A stretch of 64,000 bases of DNA from Comamonas piscis (lineage in GTDB: Bacteria; Pseudomonadota; Gammaproteobacteria; Burkholderiales; Burkholderiaceae_C): positions 1,922,001 through 1,986,000 of the forward strand of contig NZ_CP058554.1 in the NCBI RefSeq assembly GCF_014109725.1. Direction: 5' to 3'. Position numbers and translations under genes: made by a program. The notes below the pieces were generated by a model, which ran no database searches, had not been told where the DNA came from, and worked only from the letters and a program-made list of their open reading frames with translations. This document shows positions 27,593 through 36,678 of the stretch, in pieces (within the stretch, counting starts at the first letter, position 1; each line of letters opens with the position of its first letter).

Positions 27593-27961
27593 ATGAAACG
27601 CTTGAACAGCAAAAGTGGTTGTGCCGTGGAGGTCACCTTGTCCGTGATGGGCGGCACCTGGAAACCGATTGTGCTCTTCCACCTGATGCATGGCACCAAG
27701 CGCTTCAGCGCGCTGGCGCGCGCCATCCCCAATGTCACCCAGCGCATGCTGACCTTGCAGCTGCGCGAGCTGGAGGAGGCTGGTATCGTCGCGCGCACCG
27801 TGTATGCAGAAGTGCCCCCGCGTGTGGACTATGCGCTGACTGACCTGGGCCGCAGCCTGCAGCCGGTGCTGATAGCCATGCGCGACTGGGGCACAGATTA
27901 TGCGCAGAGTCAGGGCATGCAGGATGAGGGGCCGGGTGTACAGGCAAGTTGCGCCGCTTAG
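27593..27961 (+). CDS. HxlR family transcriptional regulator
   Basis: 122 residues from the ATG at 27593, preceded by CGGAGAG; an in-frame ATG at 27536 lacks a site. The winged helix contains GCAVEVTLSVMGGTWKPIVLFHL and the recognition helix region PNVTQRMLTLQLRELEEAG. A cysteine near residue 9 sits where redox-sensing HxlR proteins (HypR, QorR) keep their reactive thiol. It probably represses the divergent reductase. Confidence 0.9.
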   Translation: MKRLNSKSGCAVEVTLSVMGGTWKPIVLFHLMHGTKRFSALARAIPNVTQRMLTLQLRELEEAGIVARTVYAEVPPRVDYALTDLGRSLQPVLIAMRDWGTDYAQSQGMQDEGPGVQASCAA

Positions 27962-28030
27962 CGATGGGCTGGCGCTGATCAGGCGCTCGGGAGGATAATT
28001 CCCGTCTCTGATTTTTAGCATTCACCTGCC

Positions 28031-29044
28031 ATGATGTCCCGCAATCCATTTCTGCGCCCTATAGCGCTGCTGCCCGTTCTGGCCTGCCTGGGCATGGCAT
28101 GGGCCGGCCATGCGCAGGCGCAGGCACTGGAGCGGCGCGGCTACCCCAGCCAGCCCATCAAGCTGGTGGTGCCGTTTGCACCCGGTGGCTCGACCGATAT
28201 CGTGGCCCGCTTGATCGCTGAAGCGATGCGCGAGCCGCTGGGCCAGCCGGTGGTGGTGGAGAACAAGGCAGGCGCTGCGGGCCTGATTGGGGCGGAGGCA
28301 GTGGCCCGTGCCCAGTCCGATGGTTACACCATCGGTGTGGGGACGATCAGCACCTTGGCCGTCAATACCGTGATGCTCCAGTCCGTACGCCGCGATCCGC
28401 TTGAAGCGCTGGCACCGGTCATCGCGCTGGCGCAGATACCGTCGGTGTTCTCCACGCATCCCAGCCTGGGCGTGGCGGATCTGCAGGGCCTCGTGGCCAC
28501 CTTGCGCGCCAAGCCCGACCACTACACGATCGGCTCGGCCGGCGTGGGCTCCATCGGCCACCTGATTGCCGAGGCGATGAACGAGACGCTAGGCGTGCGC
28601 CTGCGCCATATTCCCTACAAGGGCCAGGGGCCGGTGATCAACAGTGCCTTGTCGGGCGAGACCCAGGTGCTGAGTGACCAGTACCCCTCGTCCAGCAGCC
28701 TGGTGCAATCCGGGCGGCTGATCCCTTTTGCCGTGGCCGCGCCCCAGCGGTTGCCAGCGCTGCCTGATGTGCCCACCTTGGCCGAGGCGGGCTACCCGGC
28801 GCTCAACCGCTTGGCCATTACCTGGTTTGGCCTGGTGGCCCCTGCTGGCACGCCGCCCGCCGTCATCAATACCCTCAACCACGCCGCCCGCGATGCCATG
28901 CACCAACCTGCGGTGCAGGCGCGTCTGGAGCAGTTGGGTGTCGTGCCCATGGGCGGCAGTCCGCAGCAGTTTGCGCAGCTGATCAGCGACACGCGCACCC
29001 AGATCCAGCAGTTGGTGCAGCAGCGCAAACTGGTGCTGGACTGA
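28031..29044 (+). CDS. Bug-family (TctC) periplasmic solute-binding protein
   Basis: 337 residues. A signal peptide (about 1-31, ending AQA) precedes the Bug hallmark YPSQPIKLVVPFAPGGSTDI (38-57), followed by VVVENKAGAAG and SDGYTIGVGT. These proteins bind organic acids or amides for TTT-type transporters, or act in sensing. No transporter membrane genes adjoin it, as is usual for the expanded Bug families of betaproteobacteria. The ligand is unknown. Confidence 0.93.
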   Translation: MMSRNPFLRPIALLPVLACLGMAWAGHAQAQALERRGYPSQPIKLVVPFAPGGSTDIVARLIAEAMREPLGQPVVVENKAGAAGLIGAEAVARAQSDGYTIGVGTISTLAVNTVMLQSVRRDPLEALAPVIALAQIPSVFSTHPSLGVADLQGLVATLRAKPDHYTIGSAGVGSIGHLIAEAMNETLGVRLRHIPYKGQGPVINSALSGETQVLSDQYPSSSSLVQSGRLIPFAVAAPQRLPALPDVPTLAEAGYPALNRLAITWFGLVAPAGTPPAVINTLNHAARDAMHQPAVQARLEQLGVVPMGGSPQQFAQLISDTRTQIQQLVQQRKLVLD

Positions 29045-29148
29045 GCTTTCTGAAAAGCGCAGGTAAAGCCTGATGTCTACCTTCCAAATCACTGGTGGTT
29101 TTTGGGGGCTTGATCTACAATCCGGCCAGCTTTTTTATCAGGAGTAAC

Positions 29149-29252
29149 CCTGTGGACTTACCGAGTTGTTGGCCAGCGGCCAACCGACCACAGGCAAGGT
29201 AATCGCAAACGCCCCAGCTTTGCGCGCTGCCTTGCCGAACCAGGCGGGCAGC
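29149..29252 (+). promoter_or_regulatory. Mutually exclusive stems in the mgtA leader (candidate attenuator)
   Basis: Stem A CCTGTGG/CCACAGG (29149-29155 / 29188-29194) and stem B GGCAAGG/CCTTGCC (29193-29199 / 29230-29236) share bases 29193-29194, so they compete. TTACC (29158-29162) can also pair with GGTAA (29198-29202), and GCTGCC (29226-29231) with GGCAGC (29247-29252). No strong U-run follows, so a Rho-dependent outcome is more likely. Confidence 0.45.
29152..29202 (+). CDS. Putative MgtL-like leader peptide (16 codons)
   Basis: A GTG start 7 bp after AGGAG (29140-29144) opens a 16-codon frame ending in TAA, with product MDLPSCWPAANRPQAR. It contains three prolines. The codons overlap a hairpin GTTGGCC-AGC-GGCCAAC (29168-29184) and a stem CCTGTGG (29149-29155) / CCACAGG (29188-29194). 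In enteric bacteria mgtA is preceded by the proline-rich mgtL leader, where ribosome speed controls mgtA transcription. Similarity here is in position, size and proline content only. Confidence 0.5.
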   Translation: MDLPSCWPAANRPQAR

Positions 29253-29706
29253 TGTTAGGCGCCGTAGTTTCTTTTAGACAGACCTACGCACCCAACGCAT
29301 CCCATTTCGATCTTCCAGTCTTGCCCCGTGGCGAGCGCCTTTGGAGCGCGCCGCCATGCCGGGTGTGGGAGCTTTTCATGACACTGCGTATGTCTTCGAT
29401 GGCCCTCTTGCGCGCACTGCGACGCAAGGCTGCGCCATGGGCTGTTACGCCTTGCTGCGGCCTGGGCTCGCCCCGCCGCATGGCACACCAGCTCGCGCCG
29501 ATGCTGCGCCGCCGCGCCCCGATGGGCAAGGGCGCTGCGCATTCCTCTTCGGCATCGGCTGCGTTGGACCCCTTCAGTCGCTGATCTCTCTTCTGTCCGA
29601 TGTGCAGGCTTGCGGCCGCGATACTGCGGCATGCGGCTGCACGCCTGTGTTGATTGCAGATGCCATGCGGCGCGGCTGAGTCGCGCCCGTGGCAGGGAGA
29701 TAGGTC

Positions 29707-32454
29707 ATGTTGCACCTGCTGAAAAATGGATTCGTCAACTTTTTGCGCTCACGCCACTGGGGCGTGCATTTCCGCCGCTTGCCCATGTTGGAGCAACTGG
29801 CGAGCACACCGGTGGATGCCGGCATTTCCAAGGCCATGGGTGAGCGGCTGCGGGATGCGGCCCATGCCGCTGAACCCGCATTGCTGCAAAGCCTGAACAC
29901 CAGCCGTCAAGGCCTGGACGATGTGCAGGTGCAGCAAGCCCGTGCGCAGGCCGGCTGGAACAGCATCTCGCAGGACAAGCCCATGTCCCGCAGCGAGCAC
30001 TTGTGGCTGTGCTTTCGCACGCCGTTCAACCTGCTGCTGACGGTGTTGGCCATCGTCTCCTGGATGACGGGCGATGCCAAGGCCACGGCGGTGATTGGCA
30101 GCATGGTGGCGCTGGCCACCGGCCTGCGCTTTTGGCAGGAAGGCCGCGCCAACAAGGCCGCTGCTGGCCTGCAGGCCATGGTCTCCAACACCGCAGCCGT
30201 GCTGCGCCGCACCGTACAGGATGAGGAAGCCCGAGAGCTGGATGCGCCGCCATCGCGCCTGTCTGCGCTGCAGGCCATGCGCGAACTGCCGGTGCGCGAG
30301 CTGGTGCCGGGCGACATCATCCAGCTGGCTGCTGGCGACATGGTGCCCGCCGACTGCCGCCTGCTGACCGCCAAGGACCTGTTTCTGGCGCAATCGGCGA
30401 TGACCGGTGAATCCATGCCGGTGGAGAAATTTGCCCAGCTGCCCGATGCGGCCCAGCACAACCCGGTGGAGCTGTGCAACCTGGTGTTCATGGGCACGAA
30501 CGTGGTCTCGGGTGCTGGCCTGGCCGTGGTGCTGACCACCGGCAACCAAAGCTACCTGGGTGCGCTGGCCGGCAAGGTCTCGGCGATGGACCGCAGCCCC
30601 ACCGCGTTCCAGATGGGCGTCAACAAGGTCAGCTGGGTGCTCATCCGTTTCATGCTGGTGATGGTGCCGCTGGTCTTGCTGATCAATGGCCTGACCAAGG
30701 GAGACTGGACCGAGGCCCTGCTGTTTGCGCTGTCGGTGGCGGTCGGCCTGACGCCCGAGATGCTGCCGATGATCGTGACCGCTACCCTGGCCAAGGGTGC
30801 GGTGTTTCTGTCGCGCAAGCAAGTGATCGTCAAGCACCTGGACGCCATCCAGAACTTTGGCGCGATGGATGTGCTGTGCACCGACAAGACGGGCACCTTG
30901 ACCGAGGACCGGATCTCGGTTGAGCGCCACCTCGATGCCTGGGGCGATGTCTCGCAACCGGTGCTGGACCTGGCCTATCTGAACAGCTACTACCAGACGG
31001 GGCTCAAGAGCCTGCTGGATGTGGCCGTGCTCGCCCATGCCGAGCGCGCATCGCTGGTCGATGCCTATGCCAAGGTCGATGAAGTGCCGTTTGATTTTGT
31101 GCGCCGGCGCATGTCGGTGGTGGTGCGTGACAGCGCCGGGGCCGGCAAGATCATCACCAAGGGCGCGGTTGAGGAGATTTTGCAAGTGAGCAGCTCGGTG
31201 CAAGCCGCCGCTGGTGTGCTGGATCTCGACGCGGGCCTGCGCCAGCGCATTGTGGCGACGGCCGAGGCGCTCAATGCCCAGGGGCTGCGCGTGGTGGCTG
31301 TGGCCACCCGCGATACACCAGCGGGCCAAAGCAACTTTGGTGTGGCCGATGAGGCCGGCCTGGTGCTCTGCGGCTTTCTGGCCTTTGTCGACCCACCCAA
31401 GGAAAGCGCTGCGCCCGCATTGCAGGCGCTGGCACGACATGGCGTGCAGACCAAGGTGCTCACCGGCGACAACGCCGCCGTGACCGCCAAGGTCTGCCAG
31501 CAAGTGGGCATCACCGAGCAGGTCATCGTGCTGGGCGGTGAGATCGAGCAGATGGATGACCAGCGGCTGGCCCAGGTGGTCGAAGAAGCCAATATCTTTG
31601 CCAAGCTGAGCCCCGCGCACAAGGAGCGCATCGTGCGCATGCTCAAGGCCAATGGCCATGTGGTGGGCTTCATGGGCGATGGCATCAACGATGCCGCAGC
31701 GCTGCGCACGGCCGATATCGGCATCTCGGTGGATACCGCCGTCGATGTGGCCAAGGAGGCCGCTGACATCATCTTGCTGGACAAGAGCCTGATGGTGCTG
31801 GACCAGGGCGTGCAGGAAGGGCGCCGCACCTTCGCCAATATGCTCAAGTACATCAAGATGACGGCGAGCTCGAACTTTGGCAATGTGTTCTCGGTGTTGA
31901 TTGCCAGTGCTTTTATTCCGTTTTTGCCGATGCTGCCGATGCAGCTGCTGGTGCAGAACCTGGTGTATGACTTCTCGCAGGCGGCCATTCCGTTTGACCA
32001 TGTGGACGCTGAACTGCTGACCCAGCCCCAGCGCTGGAACCCGGCCGATGTGGGCCGCTTCATGCTGTTCTTTGGGCCCATCAGCTCCATCTTCGATATC
32101 ACGACCTTTGTCGTGATGTGGAAGGTATTTGGCGCCAATACGCCCGAGCGCCAGGCGCTGTTCCAGTCCGGCTGGTTTGTCGTGGGCCTGCTTACCCAGT
32201 CGCTGATCGTGCACATGATCCGCACCAAGCGCATTCCGTTTATCCAGAGCCGGGCGGCCTGGCCCGTAGGCCTGATGACCCTGGTGGTGGTGGCCATTGG
32301 CATCTACCTGCCCATGGGTGCGCTTGCCCCGTATTTCAAGCTTGTGCCGCTGCCAGGCATGTACTTTGTGTTCTTGGTCACCGTGTTGCTGGCCTATATG
32401 GGTCTTACGCAGGTCATGAAAAAGTGGTACATCCGTCGCTACGACTGGCAATAG
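29707..32454 (+). CDS. mgtA: Magnesium-translocating P-type ATPase
   Basis: 915 residues, a P3B-type Mg2+ importer. The phosphorylated aspartate is D393 in CTDKTGTLTED. The TGES actuator motif is at about 233-236, the P-domain hinge is GDGINDAAALR, and ~10 membrane helices are present, with the ion-site helix VAVGLTPEMLPMIV. The N-terminal ~95 residues are soluble and basic. It is followed 41 bp later by mgtC, a common pairing for low-magnesium survival. Confidence 0.96.
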   Translation: MLHLLKNGFVNFLRSRHWGVHFRRLPMLEQLASTPVDAGISKAMGERLRDAAHAAEPALLQSLNTSRQGLDDVQVQQARAQAGWNSISQDKPMSRSEHLWLCFRTPFNLLLTVLAIVSWMTGDAKATAVIGSMVALATGLRFWQEGRANKAAAGLQAMVSNTAAVLRRTVQDEEARELDAPPSRLSALQAMRELPVRELVPGDIIQLAAGDMVPADCRLLTAKDLFLAQSAMTGESMPVEKFAQLPDAAQHNPVELCNLVFMGTNVVSGAGLAVVLTTGNQSYLGALAGKVSAMDRSPTAFQMGVNKVSWVLIRFMLVMVPLVLLINGLTKGDWTEALLFALSVAVGLTPEMLPMIVTATLAKGAVFLSRKQVIVKHLDAIQNFGAMDVLCTDKTGTLTEDRISVERHLDAWGDVSQPVLDLAYLNSYYQTGLKSLLDVAVLAHAERASLVDAYAKVDEVPFDFVRRRMSVVVRDSAGAGKIITKGAVEEILQVSSSVQAAAGVLDLDAGLRQRIVATAEALNAQGLRVVAVATRDTPAGQSNFGVADEAGLVLCGFLAFVDPPKESAAPALQALARHGVQTKVLTGDNAAVTAKVCQQVGITEQVIVLGGEIEQMDDQRLAQVVEEANIFAKLSPAHKERIVRMLKANGHVVGFMGDGINDAAALRTADIGISVDTAVDVAKEAADIILLDKSLMVLDQGVQEGRRTFANMLKYIKMTASSNFGNVFSVLIASAFIPFLPMLPMQLLVQNLVYDFSQAAIPFDHVDAELLTQPQRWNPADVGRFMLFFGPISSIFDITTFVVMWKVFGANTPERQALFQSGWFVVGLLTQSLIVHMIRTKRIPFIQSRAAWPVGLMTLVVVAIGIYLPMGALAPYFKLVPLPGMYFVFLVTVLLAYMGLTQVMKKWYIRRYDWQ

Positions 32455-32495
32455 TCAGCGACACCATCCATACATATATGCCATAGGAGGGCGCA

Positions 32496-33215
32496 ATGCT
32501 CGAAGCGCTGAACTACACCCAGCTGAACTCGCTGATCAATACGGCCATCAGCCTGGTAACTGCCTTTGTCCTAGGCGCCGTGATTGGCCTGGAACGCCAA
32601 TACCGCCAGCGCACCGCCGGGCTGCGCACCAATGTGCTGGTCGCCGTGGGTGCGGCCATCTTTGTCGACAGTGCGAATACCATCGCAGGGCCCGACGGTG
32701 CCGTGCGCGTGATGGCCTATGTGGTCTCGGGGATCGGCTTCTTGGGTGCCGGCGTCATCATGCGCGAAGAGGGCAATGTGCGCGGGCTGAACACCGCCGC
32801 CACCTTGTGGGGCTCGGCGGCCGTGGGGGCTGCGGCGGGTGCCGATCTGATTGTGCAGGCAGCCTTGGGTACCGTGCTGGTGCTGGCGGCCAATACCTTG
32901 CTGCGGCCGCTCGTCAATGCCATCAACCGCAAGCCGCTGGATGTGGCCTCCACCGAGATGACCAATGCCGTGTTTGTGGTGGCCGAACGCCTGCACCAAC
33001 GGCTGGCGTTGGCCATGCTGCAGGATGTGCTGGAGCGCGGTGGCTACCCGCCCGGTGATATCGACATCCAGCCTTTTGGCGAGGCGGAGGTCGTCATCGA
33101 GGCGACCTTGGCCGCCCAATCGGTGGAGGGGGATGAGCTGGATGCGATGGTGCAGCAGCTGGCGGCCAAGCCGGGCGTGCGCCAGGCGTTCTGGAGCCCC
33201 AGCACGAGGGACTAA
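32496..33215 (+). CDS. MgtC/SapB family protein
   Basis: 239 residues. The N-terminal ~150 residues hold about five membrane helices with the family motifs GAVIGLERQYRQRTAGLRTN and GIGFLGAGVIMREEGNVRGLNTAATLW. The C-terminal ~80 residues look like an ACT-like cytosolic domain. MgtC proteins help growth in low magnesium and affect the F1Fo ATPase and P-type ATPases. The ATG follows AGGAGGGC, downstream of mgtA and probably in its operon. It is convergent with the response regulator (9-bp gap). Confidence 0.93.
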   Translation: MLEALNYTQLNSLINTAISLVTAFVLGAVIGLERQYRQRTAGLRTNVLVAVGAAIFVDSANTIAGPDGAVRVMAYVVSGIGFLGAGVIMREEGNVRGLNTAATLWGSAAVGAAAGADLIVQAALGTVLVLAANTLLRPLVNAINRKPLDVASTEMTNAVFVVAERLHQRLALAMLQDVLERGGYPPGDIDIQPFGEAEVVIEATLAAQSVEGDELDAMVQQLAAKPGVRQAFWSPSTRD

Positions 33216-33224
33216 GACCCGGCT

Positions 33225-33920
33225 TTAGCCTTCAAACGCAAAGCCCACGCCGTAGATGGAGCGGATGCAGTCTGCATCGTCACCCATCACGGTGCGCAGC
33301 TTTTTGCGCAGGTTTTTGATGTGGCTGTCGATCGCCCGGTCGCTCACCTCCAGCGCATCGGCATAGGCCAGATCCAGCAGCTGGCTGCGGGGGTAGATCT
33401 TGCCGGGATGGCGCTGCAGGATGTGCAGCAGCGCGAACTCGCGCCGCGTCAGTCCCAGGTCCTGGCCGCGCCAGCTGGCCTGGCAGGTGGTTTCGTCGAT
33501 CTGCCAGTCGCTGAGGGCAGGGTGGTCCGCTGCGCCAGCAGCCGGCTGGGCATGGCGGCGCAAGATGACCTTGACGCGGGCAATCAGCTCGCGCGGCGAG
33601 AAAGGCTTGCAGATGTAGTCATCGGCGCCCATCTCCAGGCCCACGAGTCGGTCTACTTCTTCCACCTTGGCCGTCAGGCAGATGACGGGGCAGAGATTGC
33701 GGGCGCGGCATTCGCGCAGAATGCTCAGGCCGTCGGTGCCGGGCAGCATCAGATCGAGAATGGCCAGCTGCGGCGGGCGCGTACGCAGCGCCGCCATGGC
33801 CTGGCTGCCATCGGCGAAATGCTCGACCTCATAGCCTGCATGGTGCAGGTAGTCGATCACGACCGAGGCGATATCAGCCTCGTCTTCGGCATACAGAATG
33901 CGGGGTTTGGCGGTGTTCAT
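33225..33920 (-). CDS. OmpR-family response regulator (BaeR-like)
   Basis: 231 residues from the ATG at 33920, overlapping the kinase stop by four bases. The receiver domain shows the acidic pair in YAEDEAD (near 12-13), phospho-acceptor D56 in LDLMLP and K105 in CKPFSP. The C-terminal winged helix ends in SDRAIDSHIKNLRKKL and SIYGVGFAFE. It works with the kinase upstream. Resemblance to BaeR/CreB-type envelope-stress regulators is by general sequence only. Confidence 0.92.
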   Translation of the reverse strand: MNTAKPRILYAEDEADIASVVIDYLHHAGYEVEHFADGSQAMAALRTRPPQLAILDLMLPGTDGLSILRECRARNLCPVICLTAKVEEVDRLVGLEMGADDYICKPFSPRELIARVKVILRRHAQPAAGAADHPALSDWQIDETTCQASWRGQDLGLTRREFALLHILQRHPGKIYPRSQLLDLAYADALEVSDRAIDSHIKNLRKKLRTVMGDDADCIRSIYGVGFAFEG

Positions 33921-35455
33921 GCGGCAGGGTCTATCAAGGGCAGTATCAGGGTGAGGCGCAGGCCGCCCAACGGCGAGATCGAGGCCTGCAATTGTCCGCC
34001 ATGGGCGTGCACAATGCTTTTGCAAATGGCAAGCCCCAGGCCGGAGCCACCACTGGCGCGGCTGCGCGAGGTTTCTACGCGGTAAAAGCGTTCAAAAATG
34101 CGGGGCAGTTCCGCAGGCGGTACAGAGGGACTGCTGTCATCCAGGTGCAGCTCCAGCCAGCGCTGGCCCGATTCCGGCGCCGGCCCATGCAGGCTGGCGC
34201 TGATGCTGACCCGGCCGGGCGCATCGGTGTAGCGCAGGCTGTTTTCCAGAATATTGCTCAGCACCTGGTGCAACTGCTGGGCGTTGCCCTGCACCCAGGC
34301 AGGCGGCAGCGCGGCGAGCAGCCCATGCGCTGTAGGCAAGCTGATGCCGGCCTGGCTGAAGCGGATCTGTACGGCTTCCACCGCCTCTATGGTCAGCACC
34401 CGCATGTCCAGTGCGTGCGCGGCGGCGGGCAAATGGGCGGTCAGTTGCAGCGCAGGCGCCGCTTCGGGTGCGTGCACCACCAGGGCCGTCGGGATGGTGG
34501 CGCGCATGTCGCCCACCAACTGCGTCAGTCGCAGAATCTGGCGGTGCAGGCGGGCGGCGGTTTGTGCGTCAAAGTGGCGGATGCCATCTTGTACCGCCTC
34601 GATCTCGGCCCGCACTGCTGCCAGGGGCGTCCGCAGTTCATGGGCCACCTGGGTCAGCCATTCATGCTGCTGCGCTTGGGCCTGCGAGAGCTGCTCGGCC
34701 ATATGGTTGTAGCGGTCGGCCAGTTGGCCCAGCTCATCATGGCCGGCAATCGCAATACGGTAGTCGAGCTGGCCGCTGGCAAAGGCCTTGGCGCCCTGGC
34801 TCAGCGCCTCAATGGGCCGGATCCAGCGCCGGCTCAGCCACCAGGACAGCGCGCCGGCCAGCAGCAGGCCTAGCAGGCCGGTGATGGCCAGAAACACCAG
34901 ATGCTCCTTCAAGAACGCATTGTCGATCTGGTTCTTCAGGTCTTCGGGCTGGTTTAGGGTCAGGGTGCCAATCAGCATGTGCTGGCTGTCAAACAGCGGG
35001 TTGGTGGCGCTGCCGGCGGTGGGCGCGACACCGGCGATCAGCTTGCCTTGGTTGTCGAGCAGACCCAGGCGCTGGGACAGAGGATGGCGTTCGATGGGGC
35101 GCAGCTGCTGGGTCAGCATGGGGCCGATCGTGGCGCGGCGTGGCGCCTCGGTCTCTGCCGGGGGCGAGACGGGCACGGCTGCCTGGCTGCCAAAGCGGGT
35201 CAGCGCATTCCAACGTTCCGGGTTCAGGGATGACCAATGCGGGTCCTTGGCATACTCGCGCCGCAGTTGGCTTTCCAGGTATTCCAGACGTCCCAGCTCG
35301 ATCTGCGCGACATAGCCGCCCAGACCGCGCTGCAGGCTCCAGTAAGAGAAACCGGTAAAGCACAGCAGCAAACCCAGTAGCAGCAGCACCATGGCCAGCA
35401 GCACCCGGGTTTGCAAGCGGGTGAAACGAAACAGCTGAAGGCGGGAGGTGGTCAC
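33917..35455 (-). CDS. Sensor histidine kinase (BaeS-like)
   Basis: 512 residues starting with GTG. Two membrane helices (about 17-38 and 186-207) flank a ~145-residue periplasmic sensor region. HAMP is at ~208-260, the H-box QVAHELRTPLAAV has H272, and the N, G1 and G2 boxes lie in the C-terminal ATPase (NILENSLRY, GSGLGLAICK). It partners the response regulator. It is upstream-adjacent to a small secreted protein gene, separated by a terminator. Confidence 0.92.
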   Translation of the reverse strand: MTTSRLQLFRFTRLQTRVLLAMVLLLLGLLLCFTGFSYWSLQRGLGGYVAQIELGRLEYLESQLRREYAKDPHWSSLNPERWNALTRFGSQAAVPVSPPAETEAPRRATIGPMLTQQLRPIERHPLSQRLGLLDNQGKLIAGVAPTAGSATNPLFDSQHMLIGTLTLNQPEDLKNQIDNAFLKEHLVFLAITGLLGLLLAGALSWWLSRRWIRPIEALSQGAKAFASGQLDYRIAIAGHDELGQLADRYNHMAEQLSQAQAQQHEWLTQVAHELRTPLAAVRAEIEAVQDGIRHFDAQTAARLHRQILRLTQLVGDMRATIPTALVVHAPEAAPALQLTAHLPAAAHALDMRVLTIEAVEAVQIRFSQAGISLPTAHGLLAALPPAWVQGNAQQLHQVLSNILENSLRYTDAPGRVSISASLHGPAPESGQRWLELHLDDSSPSVPPAELPRIFERFYRVETSRSRASGGSGLGLAICKSIVHAHGGQLQASISPLGGLRLTLILPLIDPAA

Positions 35456-35507
35456 AGAGGGCTGGGGCGCAATGGAGGGGTTGGGTACATGGCAAAACGG
35501 GCAGGCT

Positions 35508-35530
35508 CAATGCCTGCCCGGCTATTCTCT
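35508..35530 (-). terminator. Rho-independent terminator before the histidine kinase
   Basis: CGGGCAGGC (35508-35516) and GCCTGCCCG (35522-35530) pair perfectly around TCAAT; on the minus strand TTTTG follows. It lies between the small periplasmic gene and the kinase, so part of the transcription may read through or the kinase may have its own promoter. Confidence 0.75.
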
Positions 35531-35587
35531 TACACAGTGCGTGGGTGTGTAAAAGTGTTGCTTGATCGGGGCGCGGTCAAAGTGCCG

Positions 35588-35845
35588 TCAAGGCCCGATG
35601 GTGGCGCCGCGCTGGGCGACCAGTTGCTTGCCCAGCACGCGGCAGGTAGCCTTGGCCTTCTTGCCGTCGTCCAGCGTCAGTTGCACGCTATCGCCTGCCT
35701 TCTTGCCTTGGCAGGCCTCAATGGCCTGCTTGGAGGGCGCCGGCTTGGCGGGAGTGGCGGCGTAGGCCTGGGCGGTGGCGATCCAGAGCGCAGCAGTCAC
35801 GGCGGTGCTGCACAGCAGACGGTGGCGAAGTGTTGGAGAACTCAT
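35588..35845 (-). CDS. Small periplasmic protein of unknown function
   Basis: 85 residues from the ATG at 35845 (AAGGA site). A Sec signal peptide (about 1-28, TAQAYA) precedes a basic ~57-residue mature part with two cysteines, in ACQGKKAGDSVQLTL and KATCRVLG, likely forming a disulphide. The pattern recalls small secreted proteins encoded near two-component systems. A role as a sensor ligand or envelope-stress product is inference. Confidence 0.7.
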   Translation of the reverse strand: MSSPTLRHRLLCSTAVTAALWIATAQAYAATPAKPAPSKQAIEACQGKKAGDSVQLTLDDGKKAKATCRVLGKQLVAQRGATIGP

Positions 35846-36110
35846 GGCATTCCTTGTGTAAAAAGAGGCTCTGCGGCCAGGCCGCGATCTGGTGTGGGAC
35901 AGATAGAAGCGGGTGAAACAGAGAAACTGGAGTGTGTTTACGCCTCTCCGCAGAGCCCATGACTGAACTATAGAAGCCAAATGTGGAGGAACTTGGGTTG
36001 GCTTTGTGGCAGGTGTGACGAAGCGAAAACCGCATGCGTATTGGGTCTGCGCGGGTTTTTGCGCCTCTTCAGGCCGCAAACTTATGCAAAGTGGTTGCGG
36101 TGGCTACGTT

Positions 36111-36656
36111 TCAGGGCTGCAAGGCCGATGGCCTGGAGTCGTCCGGCAGCGGACGTCGTGCCGCCACACGCTGGACGACCCGATCCGGAGCCTGCAGCAG
36201 ACCTTCTTCATAGGCAATGACCGACCAGCCGGCACAGACTTGCAGCAGCTCGCCTGGTTGCAGCAAAAAGTCGGGCCGTGAAGGTTTGCCATAGGCTGCA
36301 TTGCCCAGCGCAAAGGTCTCATACAGCAGCAAGCCGCCGGGCGCCACACTGCCTAGTATTTGCGGCCACAGCGGACGCCAGAGGTAGTTGGTGACGACCA
36401 CCGCATCAAACACCCGGCCTTCCAGCGGCCAGGGCCCGTTTTCGATATCGGCCAGCAGCCATTCGCCTGCGCCTTCCGCTTGGAGGGTTTGCAAGGCCGC
36501 ATTGTCACGGTCTACGCCGGTGACATGCAGGCCCTGGGCCTGCAGGTAGCGGGCATGCCGACCGGAGCCGCAGGCCAGGTCGAGCACCTTGCCGCCAGTG
36601 GGAATCAGCGGGGAAAAGCGGGAAATCCAGGGAGAAGGCGAGGCGCTGGGAGACAT
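36111..36656 (-). CDS. Class I SAM-dependent methyltransferase
   Basis: 181 residues from the ATG at 36656; a longer frame upstream runs into the small membrane gene. Motif I is KVLDLACGSGRHARYL (about 23-38), with the acidic residue of motif II in VTGVDRD (near 50) and post-motif VVVTNYLWRPLW. The substrate is unknown; related TehB-like enzymes act on small molecules. It is probably in one unit with the small membrane gene and MFS gene upstream. Confidence 0.88.
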   Translation of the reverse strand: MSPSASPSPWISRFSPLIPTGGKVLDLACGSGRHARYLQAQGLHVTGVDRDNAALQTLQAEGAGEWLLADIENGPWPLEGRVFDAVVVTNYLWRPLWPQILGSVAPGGLLLYETFALGNAAYGKPSRPDFLLQPGELLQVCAGWSVIAYEEGLLQAPDRVVQRVAARRPLPDDSRPSALQP

Positions 36657-36678
36657 GACGTGGCAGAGGCTAAAGGGG

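Larger units (their letters stand above)
29045..29706 (+). promoter_or_regulatory. Long mgtA leader region
   Basis: 662 bp between the Bug gene and mgtA. A TACAAT -10-like box lies near 29115-29120. Then come a short leader ORF (29152-29202) and overlapping hairpins up to ~29252. Downstream, ATGs at 29356 and 29378 open frames of ~70-105 codons with poor coding character. I cannot match it to the M-box from memory. Confidence 0.5.

Noticed and set aside
29321..29679. Possible small genes of 87-112 codons in the mgtA leader
   Set aside because: No ribosome sites, erratic composition and overlapping frames. They may be translated, but nothing supports them as genes.
29045..29706. M-box (ykoK) magnesium riboswitch before mgtA
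   Set aside because: I could not find the conserved M-box core sequences. A leader-peptide attenuator explains the visible stems better.
29749..32451. 900-codon open frame antisense to mgtA
   Set aside because: A shadow frame caused by high GC at third positions; the product is His/Gln-rich without domains, while mgtA is unambiguous on the other strand.
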